32,970 bases of DNA, taken from a virus. Each line of letters begins with the position of its first letter. Positions within the stretch are counted from its first letter, which is position 1. The translations under genes and the position numbers were made by a program. Below, piece after piece: positions 26,786-32,970 of this stretch. The stretch lies in the IMG/VR virus record IMGVR_UViG_3300044624_002315, positions 1-32,970 of that record, one strand, 5' to 3'. The notes beneath the pieces were generated by a model. It saw nothing but the letters and a program-made list of their open reading frames with translations. It was not told the origin of the DNA and did not search any database.

Positions 26786-27283
26786 TCAAGGTAATTGAAT
26801 TTGGATTGTGTTTCCTTGAATTGGAGAAGAGTTTATTGGTATATCTTTTGGAACAAAAACTGGATTCTGTGATGGTTGTTGCTCTGCCATATTAGTTATT
26901 TCACCTATTTTTAACCCCACATCTTTAATCAAAGAAATGGCTTTTTTTGATTTTCCATATAGCTGAATTAAATCACTTTTTTGTTCTGGTGTTAATGTTG
27001 GGTTATTTTTAATGCATTGTGCAATTTTAGACATACCCGTCATTAAATAAACAAAACTGTCTGAGAGATCATCCACAATCGTTTGTAATGGCCAAGGGAA
27101 AGCAACTGATGCGTCTGGTGGTGGTGTTGTTAAATTATCAGTTGGAAAGTTTCTTTGGTTTTGATAATTATAGCCGTCTTTAGTTGGTATAGGAGCAAAG
27201 TCTTTTCTTGGTGGTGCATTGTATGCTGGATACTGTGCAGGACCCCTATCATAGACTTCTTCTATAATTTTTTCCAAATTCAT
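26786..27283 (-). CDS. Proline-rich late protein
   Basis: 165 residues starting MNLEKIIEEVYDRG (I-I-E could be a prohead-protease site). Residues 15-65 are rich in Pro, Asn and Tyr (Y-P-A-Y-N-A-P-P-R, P-P-P-D-A-S) and look disordered; 70-135 form a helical domain (F-P-W-P-L-Q-T-I-V-D-D-L); the end is again Pro/Gln-rich. The ATG directly follows the stop of the upstream gene. Possibly a minor virion protein; no homolog recognised. Confidence 0.62.
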   Translation of the reverse strand: MNLEKIIEEVYDRGPAQYPAYNAPPRKDFAPIPTKDGYNYQNQRNFPTDNLTTPPPDASVAFPWPLQTIVDDLSDSFVYLMTGMSKIAQCIKNNPTLTPEQKSDLIQLYGKSKKAISLIKDVGLKIGEITNMAEQQPSQNPVFVPKDIPINSSPIQGNTIQIQLP

Positions 27284-27466
27284 TTACTTGACTACACCAA
27301 CCTTCGATAAATTGCCACATCTAGCACAAACCCATTTACATTCTTTTACTACTTGTTTGTCTTGTGGGTTTGTTTTTTCGGTGATTTTACCATGAATTGA
27401 TGCGCCACAAAAATGACAAGCAATTGGTCTGTTTTCAACCGTCATATAATGGGTGTTGTTGTTCAT
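27284..27466 (-). CDS. Small zinc-ribbon protein
   Basis: 60 residues with C-H-F-C-G near 17-21 and C-A-R-C-G near 48-52, a complete four-Cys zinc ribbon, plus a Cys43. ATG at 27466 follows a late-type box; an in-frame ATG at 27445 is the alternative. Such ribbons in phages often bind nucleic acid or stabilise small structural proteins. Confidence 0.65.
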   Translation of the reverse strand: MNNNTHYMTVENRPIACHFCGASIHGKITEKTNPQDKQVVKECKWVCARCGNLSKVGVVK

Positions 27467-27470
27467 GTTA

Positions 27471-27478
27471 TATTTACT
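27471..27478 (-). promoter_or_regulatory. Late-type promoter box (AGTAAATA)
   Basis: Minus strand AGTAAATA overlapping the stop of phoH. The predicted +1 (27465) is one base inside the ATG at 27466, so either the start is shifted by a base or the ATG at 27445 is used. Confidence 0.4.
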
Positions 27479-28265
27479 TAGTATTCGAAGGTTTCCAAGT
27501 GTTCTTTTCGTTTTCTAATTTTTCAACAACAAATTTAACAAATTCAGATCTTACAATATCTTCTTTTGTAAATTGAAACCTATGAATACCGAATTTTTTA
27601 GATTCTTCACAAGTAAAAAGATCACAAATTTTTGAAAAACCACCTGCTTTATTTTCTGGTAAATCTGATTGCATGGGGTCACCACAAAAGATTATTTTGG
27701 AAAATTCTCCCATTCTGGTAATTGTCGTAATAAGTTCACGAAAACTAATATTTTGACATTCATCTACAATAATACATTTAGTAGCCCAGTGCAAACCTCG
27801 AATATAATTTACTGGTGTCGCATTAAATCTTTCATCATTTCTTAATCTGTTGATTGATGCTTTATCTAAAAGTTCTTCGAGTTTTTCCATGAAAGGTACC
27901 ATGTATGCTTCAAACTTCTCATCAATAGTTCCTGGTAAATATCCGATTTTACTATCTGCGCTTTCTACTGCGCTTCTTACAAAGATTATGTCAGATATTT
28001 TTTTATTTCTTAAAAGATGAAGTGCGGCATAAACAGCAGTAATTGTTTTTGATACACCTGCTGGTCCTTCTACAAACACACATCTAGTATTTTTATCTAA
28101 AAGAATTTCAATTAATTCTTTTTGTTTTTTAGTCCAAGGAAGTTCTTTGATAAAGAAATCAAATGCAACCTTGTCTCTTTGATAAACATAAGGAGACGTA
28201 TCCTTGGAAGTTTCCATGTTTTTTTCCAACGAAGACTCTTTACGACGAGTTTTCTTTTTAGTCAT
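27474..28265 (-). CDS. phoH: PhoH-like P-loop ATPase
   Basis: The 263-residue protein has the PhoH ATPase core: Walker A G-P-A-G-V-S-K-T at 67-74 (Ser in place of the usual Gly before Lys), V-R-S-A-V-E near 96-101, G-Y-L-P-G-T near 108-113, Walker B I-I-V-D-E-C-Q-N at 165-172 and F-C-G-D-P-M-Q near 195-201. The basic N-terminus (K-K-K-T-R-R-K) is extra. PhoH genes are very common in marine T4-like phages; the role is unsettled (RNA helicase/ATPase activities have been proposed). It lies among late genes on the minus strand. Confidence 0.93.
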   Translation of the reverse strand: MTKKKTRRKESSLEKNMETSKDTSPYVYQRDKVAFDFFIKELPWTKKQKELIEILLDKNTRCVFVEGPAGVSKTITAVYAALHLLRNKKISDIIFVRSAVESADSKIGYLPGTIDEKFEAYMVPFMEKLEELLDKASINRLRNDERFNATPVNYIRGLHWATKCIIVDECQNISFRELITTITRMGEFSKIIFCGDPMQSDLPENKAGGFSKICDLFTCEESKKFGIHRFQFTKEDIVRSEFVKFVVEKLENEKNTWKPSNTK

Positions 28266-28282
28266 GATTTTTTAAAAATTAA

Positions 28283-28642
28283 TTAAAACGGAGCACTGTA
28301 AGTTAATGAATCTGGTTTAGTATCTTTTTTAACTTCTGTTTGATTGTTTGTTGTTTTTGGCGGGAGATTTTTTGACATTAAAACTTTTATAAGTTTTTCT
28401 TTTCTTGCATTATCCATTTGGTCAAAGTTTAAATTTTCTAATTGTTTTATCAGATCATCAGATTCTTCTTCTGAAACGTTTTCATCTTCAGTTGCCGATG
28501 TAAGAGGTTCTAATGCTGCTTGTAATCCTTCTTTTTCTCTTTGACCAAGCATTCTACCTAATGGTTCAAACTTCTTTTTTAAAGTTTCTTGGTCTAAAGT
28601 AGCTACAGTTTCTAAAAATATTTTTTCAAATCTAGTGTTCAT
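28283..28642 (-). CDS. Small acidic protein upstream of phoH
   Basis: 119 residues from the ATG at 28642 (an upstream TTG at 28657 overlaps the previous gene). Starts MNTRFEKIFLETVATL, again a short helix with L-E, then a charged helical stretch (E-E-E-S-D-D-L-I-K-Q-L-E-N-L) and a polar tail ending Y-S-A-P-F. Likely co-transcribed with the basic protein upstream. Possibly a head-associated protein; not recognised. Confidence 0.62.
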   Translation of the reverse strand: MNTRFEKIFLETVATLDQETLKKKFEPLGRMLGQREKEGLQAALEPLTSATEDENVSEEESDDLIKQLENLNFDQMDNARKEKLIKVLMSKNLPPKTTNNQTEVKKDTKPDSLTYSAPF

Positions 28643-28650
28643 AATTTTAA

Positions 28651-28926
28651 TTACCAATCTTTACAAGCTTGATATCTTGGTGTTCCAGGTTTAGCACTAG
28701 AACATTTATGTCTAGCACGAAATGATTTTTTGCGTTTTGTGTTTCCTGATTTACCTGTTACGCGAACTCCTTTTTGGCCCCAATGTATTCTTTTATATCC
28801 ACCTTTAGGATTTTTAACACATTTCATCCATTTTTTACCTTTTGAAGTAGAAGACGTTTTTCCTGTTACCTTTGTACAGTTGGATTCTGTAAGTATTGTT
28901 GATACAAGTAAATCAAACTTATTCAT
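28651..28926 (-). CDS. Small basic late protein (possible internal head protein)
   Basis: 91 residues starting MNKFDLLVSTILTESN; I-L-T-E fits the prohead-protease rule. The rest is strongly basic: K-K-W-M-K-C-V-K-N-P, G-Y-K-R-I-H-W-G-Q-K-G-V-R-V-T-G-K-S-G-N and K-R-K-K-S-F-R-A-R-H-K-C, ending Y-Q-A-C-K-D-W. A protein of this kind, with the G-K-S-G-N and R-A-R-H-x-C segments, occurs in many marine T4-like phages. Targeting peptide plus basic mature chain fits a DNA-associated internal head protein; inference. Confidence 0.75.
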   Translation of the reverse strand: MNKFDLLVSTILTESNCTKVTGKTSSTSKGKKWMKCVKNPKGGYKRIHWGQKGVRVTGKSGNTKRKKSFRARHKCSSAKPGTPRYQACKDW

Positions 28927-28931
28927 AATAT

Positions 28932-28939
28932 TACTTATT
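28932..28939 (-). promoter_or_regulatory. Late-type promoter box (AATAAGTA), leaderless geometry
   Basis: Minus strand AATAAGTA-ATATT-ATG: predicted +1 is the A of the ATG at 28926. Back-to-back with the sheath promoter. Confidence 0.5.
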
Positions 28940-28984
28940 CAAAGACAACACTAAAACAAATTAATAAAAATTGGTAAAAATAAA

Positions 28985-28992
28985 GATAAATA
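28985..28992 (+). promoter_or_regulatory. Late promoter box (GATAAATA) for the sheath gene
   Basis: GATAAATA-GTATT with predicted +1 at 28998, seven bases before the ATG at 29005. No Shine-Dalgarno is seen in the short leader. Confidence 0.6.
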
Positions 28993-29004
28993 GTATTATA
29001 AAAT

Positions 29005-31494
29005 ATGGCAACAAGAACAATAGCATCACCTGGTGTACAAATAAATGAAATTGATCTCAGTATTATTTCCAGACCAATCGGTTTAACAGACGTATTCATT
29101 ACTGGATTTGCTGATCAAGGCCCAACTGAAGATTTTGTTAGTATTGGAAGTCTTTCTGAATTTGAACAAGTTTATGGAAGTCCAAAAAATGCAGCAGAAA
29201 GATATCTTTATCATTCTGCAAAACAAATTTTATTAAATTCACCTGCTAACCTTTTAGTTTCCAGAATGCCTTATGGATCTGGTGGTGGTGAAGGGTACTC
29301 CAATCAATATAGTGCTTTGGTATTTCCTATCAGAAACCAAGGTGTGGGTAGTAATATATTTGGGGTAACTACTATTACAGTTCAAACAAATGGAAGTGGG
29401 TTTACAACAATTCCAAGTATTGAAATTGTTGGTGGTGGACCAAATGGAACAAACCCACCAATAAAAGCTACAGCAAGAGCAGTGATGGGTCTTTTTAGTG
29501 GTCTTTCGGGTGTGGCAGCAATTGAAATTACTAATCCTGGATATGGGTATGTTACAGCACCATCCGTTCAAATAATAGGCGGAACTCCATCTATCGCCGC
29601 AGTTGCTAATGCAACTATTTCATTAATTGGACAGGTTACAAATAACTATGAAACAAGTTTAAGTTATGTTTTAGAAGAACCGATTTCAATGCTTCTCACA
29701 GAAGAGCAATATGAAAAACTTGTACAAAATGATATTCGTTGGTTTTCTTCATATAGTCCAACAATTAATGGATTCGATGAAATTGGTAAAGCTGGTTTAA
29801 TTATTCTAAATAATTCCAAAACAACAGTCAATAATTTATATGAAGGATATTATATCAGTATTGCTGATAATTCAGAAGTAAATCCTGCAACCGATTATAC
29901 GGCTGTAACTGGTGTTAAATCTGTTAATACAATTAATAACAATCAAACACAATCTTATATTTCTATTCCACAAACAAGATTAAATTTTAGCTTGACACAA
30001 TCATACTCTTCATTTGGAGGAACCAGTATTTCACAAACAATTGAAAATTATCCAATTGGATATGATTTTGGAACAAGATCGTTTAATGATAGTTTATTAA
30101 TTACTTTATTCAAAATTAATTCGAATCAATATGGTCAAGATACTGTAACTTTAGATTATAGTGTTGCCGAAGGATTTGCTGGATCTCTTTATTCAAAGAG
30201 AACTCAGAATAATCCTGGTGGCGGAACACCAGATAGCTTTTATATTGATACTGTAATCAATAACTCTTCAAATAATTTGAAAGTTTTCACAAATCCATAT
30301 ATTTCCACAAGAGGATCTTGGATTTCTGATGATGGTAATCCTACTAAATCAATTAGAGTTTCTGGTGCTGCTAAAAATCTTTATTCAATAGGTGTTTATA
30401 CATCTGATACAGATTTTTCAGCTAAAGAAGTAGGAAACGTTCCTCTTAAATTACAACGCATTTTAAGAAAAATCGAAAATGATGATGAGATGAACATCGA
30501 TGTTGTAGCTGAATGTGGTTTATCAACCATATGGGCTGGTGCTAGAATGCGCTCATTAGATCCTACTATTGAAGATACTAGAACAATATTTGATGAGACA
30601 TATAATGTAAACATTAGTACCATTAAATCTACTAATGGTTCAGCACCAACTGGTACTTTATATCAGTCTTATATTGATGTTGTTAATCAGTTCGTAGTTT
30701 TAGCAGATAAAACCAAAAAAGATCATGTGTTTATTGCTGATCCTTTAAGATATATATTTGTTCAAGGTGAAAACTCAAAAACAAGCGAAAAACAAAATTA
30801 CATATTCTCAACAGACATTTATTGGCCTCTAAAAAATATTTTTAGTTCTGTACAAAGTAGTTATGTAGCTGCTTATGGAAACTGGCTTAAAACAAATGAT
30901 ATAGTAACAAATAAACAAGTTTGGGTTCCAAACTCTGGATATATTGCTGCTGTTTTTGCTGAAACATCACAGGCAGCATTCCCTTGGTCTGCACCTGCTG
31001 GTTTTAATAGAGGTACATTAAATAATGTAACAGATATCGGTGTTAATCCAACACAGAAACAAAGAGATCTATTGTATAAAATGAATGTCAATCCTATTGC
31101 ATTTTTCTCAAATGACGGATATGTCATTTATGGACAAAAAACAATGTATCGTAAACCATCTGCATTTGACAGAGTTAACGTTCGTAGATTGTTCCTTACA
31201 CTTGAAAAAGAAACACAAGCATTGCTTAAATACTTTGTGTTTGAACCAAATACTTTTGCTACACGCAACAGATTAAAGGGTGCATTGATTCCTACATTTG
31301 ACAAAGCAAAATTAAACGATGGTCTTTATGATTATCAATTAATTTGTGATGAAAGAAACAATACAGCAGATGTAATCGACAATAACGAATTAAAAATTTC
31401 GATTTACATTAAACCAGTAAGAACTGCTGAATTTGTATTAGCAGACTTCATCGCCACAAGAACAGGAATTGATTTCGCTGAACTTAATGGTTAA
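29005..31494 (+). CDS. Tail sheath protein (T4 gp18-like) with two inserted G-x-G-Y repeats
   Basis: The 829-residue protein starts A-S-P-G-V-Q-I-N-E-I-D, the conserved sheath start (S-P-G-V-x-x-x-E), with V-F-I-T-G-F-A-D-Q-G-P at 30-40. The C-terminal sheath domain is clear: V-W-V-P-N-S-G-Y-I-A-A-V-F-A-E-T, P-A-G-F-N-R-G, D-R-V-N-V-R-R-L-F-L-T-L-E-K, F-E-P-N and the closing I-S-I-Y-I-K-P-V-R-T-A-E-F. T4 gp18 has 659 residues; the extra length includes two tandem repeats at about 128-161 and 176-206 of the form G-x-G-[FY]-x-T-x-P-S-x-x-I-x-G-G. They probably sit on the outer surface. It is first of the late tail operon, with its own late promoter. Confidence 0.93.
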   Translation: MATRTIASPGVQINEIDLSIISRPIGLTDVFITGFADQGPTEDFVSIGSLSEFEQVYGSPKNAAERYLYHSAKQILLNSPANLLVSRMPYGSGGGEGYSNQYSALVFPIRNQGVGSNIFGVTTITVQTNGSGFTTIPSIEIVGGGPNGTNPPIKATARAVMGLFSGLSGVAAIEITNPGYGYVTAPSVQIIGGTPSIAAVANATISLIGQVTNNYETSLSYVLEEPISMLLTEEQYEKLVQNDIRWFSSYSPTINGFDEIGKAGLIILNNSKTTVNNLYEGYYISIADNSEVNPATDYTAVTGVKSVNTINNNQTQSYISIPQTRLNFSLTQSYSSFGGTSISQTIENYPIGYDFGTRSFNDSLLITLFKINSNQYGQDTVTLDYSVAEGFAGSLYSKRTQNNPGGGTPDSFYIDTVINNSSNNLKVFTNPYISTRGSWISDDGNPTKSIRVSGAAKNLYSIGVYTSDTDFSAKEVGNVPLKLQRILRKIENDDEMNIDVVAECGLSTIWAGARMRSLDPTIEDTRTIFDETYNVNISTIKSTNGSAPTGTLYQSYIDVVNQFVVLADKTKKDHVFIADPLRYIFVQGENSKTSEKQNYIFSTDIYWPLKNIFSSVQSSYVAAYGNWLKTNDIVTNKQVWVPNSGYIAAVFAETSQAAFPWSAPAGFNRGTLNNVTDIGVNPTQKQRDLLYKMNVNPIAFFSNDGYVIYGQKTMYRKPSAFDRVNVRRLFLTLEKETQALLKYFVFEPNTFATRNRLKGALIPTFDKAKLNDGLYDYQLICDERNNTADVIDNNELKISIYIKPVRTAEFVLADFIATRTGIDFAELNG

Positions 31495-31514
31495 TCAAAA
31501 ATATAGAATAAGGA

Positions 31515-31522
31515 GATAAATA
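31515..31522 (+). promoter_or_regulatory. Late promoter box (GATAAATA) for the tube gene
   Basis: GATAAATA-TAATA with predicted +1 at 31528, one base before the ATG at 31529. An AAGGAG Shine-Dalgarno (31510-31515) overlaps its 5' end, so messages read through from the sheath gene could use it while messages from this promoter could not. Confidence 0.6.
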
Positions 31523-31528
31523 TAATAT

Positions 31529-32071
31529 ATGGCAGGATTACTCGAACAACAAGGAATTGAAAACTTCTACGATAGTGCAATTGCTAATGATTTTGCGCGT
31601 CAGAATTTATTCAGAGTCGTATCTCTCGGAGGAGTTAGATTCACAACAGACGAATTGGTTTATGTAACCAGTACAACATTGCCAGGACGCGCAATAACAA
31701 ACGTTCAGGTCCCATTTATGGGATTGGTATTTAACGTTCCTGGAACAGCTAACTACCCAAACAGTAGTGGTTGGCAGGTAACGTTTAGAGTTCCTCAAAG
31801 TTTATCAATTAGAAGAAAATTTGAAGAATGGACACAACAAGTGTTCAATGATGAAGATAGTACGGGTGCGTATGACATTCCAAGTAAAGATGCTTCAAAT
31901 CAAGTTATATTAACATTAATTGATAAACAAGGAAACCCTCTTCGCACTTACACCTTATTCGGTGCTTATTGCCAAGCTGTAGGAGATTTAACAGTAAACT
32001 TAACAAGTGCTGGAGAAATCCTCGAACAACAAGCAACGTTGGCTTATCAATATTGGAGATTATCTCGATAA
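31529..32071 (+). CDS. Tail tube protein (T4 gp19-like)
   Basis: The 180-residue protein lies directly after the sheath gene, as gp19 follows gp18. N-terminal F-Y-D-S-A-I-A-N-D-F-A-R-Q-N-L-F, then T-T-L-P-G-R-A-I near 48-55 (typical of phage tubes), W-Q-V-T-F-R-V near 82-88, and a C-terminal A-T-L-A-Y-Q-Y-W-R-L, the standard tube ending. T4 gp19 has 163 residues. It stacks in hexameric rings inside the sheath. Confidence 0.92.
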   Translation: MAGLLEQQGIENFYDSAIANDFARQNLFRVVSLGGVRFTTDELVYVTSTTLPGRAITNVQVPFMGLVFNVPGTANYPNSSGWQVTFRVPQSLSIRRKFEEWTQQVFNDEDSTGAYDIPSKDASNQVILTLIDKQGNPLRTYTLFGAYCQAVGDLTVNLTSAGEILEQQATLAYQYWRLSR

Positions 32072-32084
32072 TATTATAATCCGC

Positions 32085-32092
32085 CATAAATA
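32085..32092 (+). promoter_or_regulatory. Late promoter box (CATAAATA), leaderless geometry
   Basis: CATAAATA-GTATT-ATG: predicted +1 is the A of the ATG at 32098. Confidence 0.6.
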
Positions 32093-32097
32093 GTATT

Positions 32098-32823
32098 ATG
32101 GCAGTACTACCAGCAATAGCGGCTAATAACCGTAGTCCATATTCTTATTATTTAGATCTTTTAGGAAGTTGGCCTACTGGAATAGCTTTAGCTAGTCAGT
32201 GGTTGATTTATTTTGATTTTAGTTCAGTAAATGCACTTAGAAATAATTTTCAACAAAGACTTACAAATCGAGAAAGTGGAACGGCATGGTCTTTAAACGA
32301 AAACGTTACTAAAACACTATTAGATGGAAAGTACCAATATACCACAAATATAATGACGGGTTGTGTGTTTGCTAGACAAGTTACTCTTCCTAGTGAAACT
32401 ATAAATGGTGGAAATGAAGGATTAACGTATGGTGGATTTCAAGCACCTGCGACATTAAACAATCGAGATAAATATCCTAGTTTAAACGTTACCTTTTTAG
32501 AAACAAATGCTTCTTTTCTAGATTTAATTATTCGTCCTTGGTTAATTACGGTTGGTTATAATGGTTTAGTGGCGCGATCAACTAACTCCGAAAACTATGT
32601 AAAAGCTAATTTTGCTGATGTGGTTATGTATGCAAAGACAGGTTCTTATAGAAAAATGGGTATAAGAAAAGTATATCGATTTTATAATTTGGCTCCTGTA
32701 TCTATTGGCGGCGAAACTTATTCATATACAGAAGAAGGATTAAAATATTCTGAAGTTAAATTTGTGTATGATAGATATGGTATTTTAGATGAAGAAACTG
32801 GAACTTTAATGTCTTTACCATAA
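32098..32823 (+). CDS. Second tail-tube-like protein (probable tube initiator or baseplate-tube component)
   Basis: The 241-residue protein shares the layout of tube proteins: V-T-L-P-S-E-T-I near 95-102 in place of T-L-P-G-R, L-N-V-T-F-L-E-T near 131-138, F-L-D-L-I-I-R-P-W near 142-150 and a C-terminal V-K-F-V-Y-D-R-Y. R-K-V-Y-R-F-Y-N-L-A-P near 193-203 is typical of T4-like baseplate-tube junction proteins (gp48/gp54 or tube paralogs). It is longer than the major tube protein and has its own late promoter, so it may be needed in different amounts. Exact position in the tail is inference. Confidence 0.7.
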   Translation: MAVLPAIAANNRSPYSYYLDLLGSWPTGIALASQWLIYFDFSSVNALRNNFQQRLTNRESGTAWSLNENVTKTLLDGKYQYTTNIMTGCVFARQVTLPSETINGGNEGLTYGGFQAPATLNNRDKYPSLNVTFLETNASFLDLIIRPWLITVGYNGLVARSTNSENYVKANFADVVMYAKTGSYRKMGIRKVYRFYNLAPVSIGGETYSYTEEGLKYSEVKFVYDRYGILDEETGTLMSLP

Positions 32824-32829
32824 ATTTAA

Positions 32830-32970
32830 ATGATGGTATTATACAACTACACAATAGATTTACCTTTCAGTAAACAAAAAGTTCATTTTAGAGAACTAAA
32901 CACACAAGAACAAATTTTATTAGCTAAAGCTGGTATAAATTATGATAGTCAAATTGAATCTTTATTTTTA
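32830..32970 (+). CDS. Start of a tail/baseplate gene (partial, cut by window end)
   Basis: 47 codons are open to the window end: MMVLYNYTIDLPFSKQ, then V-H-F-R-E-L-N-T-Q-E-Q-I-L-L-A-K-A. The F-R-E-L-x-T-x-E-x-x-x-L-x-K segment resembles the start of T4-like baseplate hub assembly (gp26-like) or tail-chaperone proteins. A second ATG at 32833 is equally possible as start. Confidence 0.6.
   Translation, partial: MMVLYNYTIDLPFSKQKVHFRELNTQEQILLAKAGINYDSQIESLFL

Noticed and set aside
1-32970. CRISPR array
   Set aside because: No regularly spaced direct repeats were seen; the only tandem repeat is the 9-bp coding repeat at 24663-24707.

Overview
The window is a 33-kb piece of an AT-rich, T4-like contractile-tailed (myovirus) phage genome. 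The evidence is a tail sheath (29005-31494), a tail tube (31529-32071), a second tube-like protein (32098-32823), a gp14-like neck protein (25416-26045), PhoH, a T4 Rnl1-like RNA ligase, dUTPase, dCMP deaminase, a class II ribonucleotide reductase, six tRNA genes and T4-style TATAAATA late promoter boxes. The host is probably Gram-negative, because the phage carries a signal-peptide outer-membrane beta-barrel protein and two lipobox proteins. No host could be named from sequence alone.

Layout. (1) 1-6490 is a mosaic of small genes on both strands. It holds a gamma-glutamylcyclotransferase-like protein, an unusual ~575-nt structured non-coding RNA directly upstream of tRNA-Asn, two HNH endonucleases, an M14/AstE-like zinc enzyme, a short archaeal-type PurA/PurZ0-like synthetase, small late proteins with similar N-termini, an outer-membrane barrel and five more tRNAs. 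One HNH gene sits on a truncated tRNA. (2) 6491-18029 (+) is one long, tightly packed transcription unit with many ATGA overlaps. It holds a SemiSWEET, HAD phosphatase, SET-domain protein, two metallophosphatases, a P-loop kinase, a macro-like protein, RNA ligase, dUTPase, a third HNH protein, dCMP deaminase and many unknowns. (3) 21528-18026 (-) holds a small membrane protein, an HExxH protein, class II NrdJ and an SDR-type reductase. (4) 21607-26045 (+) holds a AAA+ ATPase, a PD-(D/E)XK nuclease, two prohead-type proteins, a strong terminator, an unknown protein and the neck protein. (5) 28926-26042 (-) holds PhoH and small late proteins. (6) 29005-32970 (+) holds the tail genes, with the last one cut by the window end.

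How it works together. The early side supplies dNTPs (RNR, dUTPase, dCMP deaminase, PurA-like) and what may be a tRNA/RNA repair set (P-loop kinase, HAD and PPP phosphatases, macro protein, Rnl1-like ligase) next to phage tRNAs. The late side builds head, neck and tail. Two promoter classes can be read by eye. One is an early sigma70-like class: a TTGaca-like -35, a 16-17 bp spacer often ending in TGn, then a -10 whose start lies 12-15 nt before the start codon. The other is a late class: [N][A/G]TAA[A/G]TA (with TATAATTA as a variant) whose last base lies about 6 nt before the start codon. In both, the predicted transcription start falls on or next to the start codon, so many mRNAs look leaderless.

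Most interesting points: the large structured RNA (GOLLD/ROOL-like in size and setting), the leaderless promoter layout, a recurring N-terminal motif that looks like a T4-type capsid-targeting/prohead-protease site, the split RNA-repair set, the PurA/PurZ0-like enzyme, and phage-borne SET, SemiSWEET and outer-membrane barrel genes.
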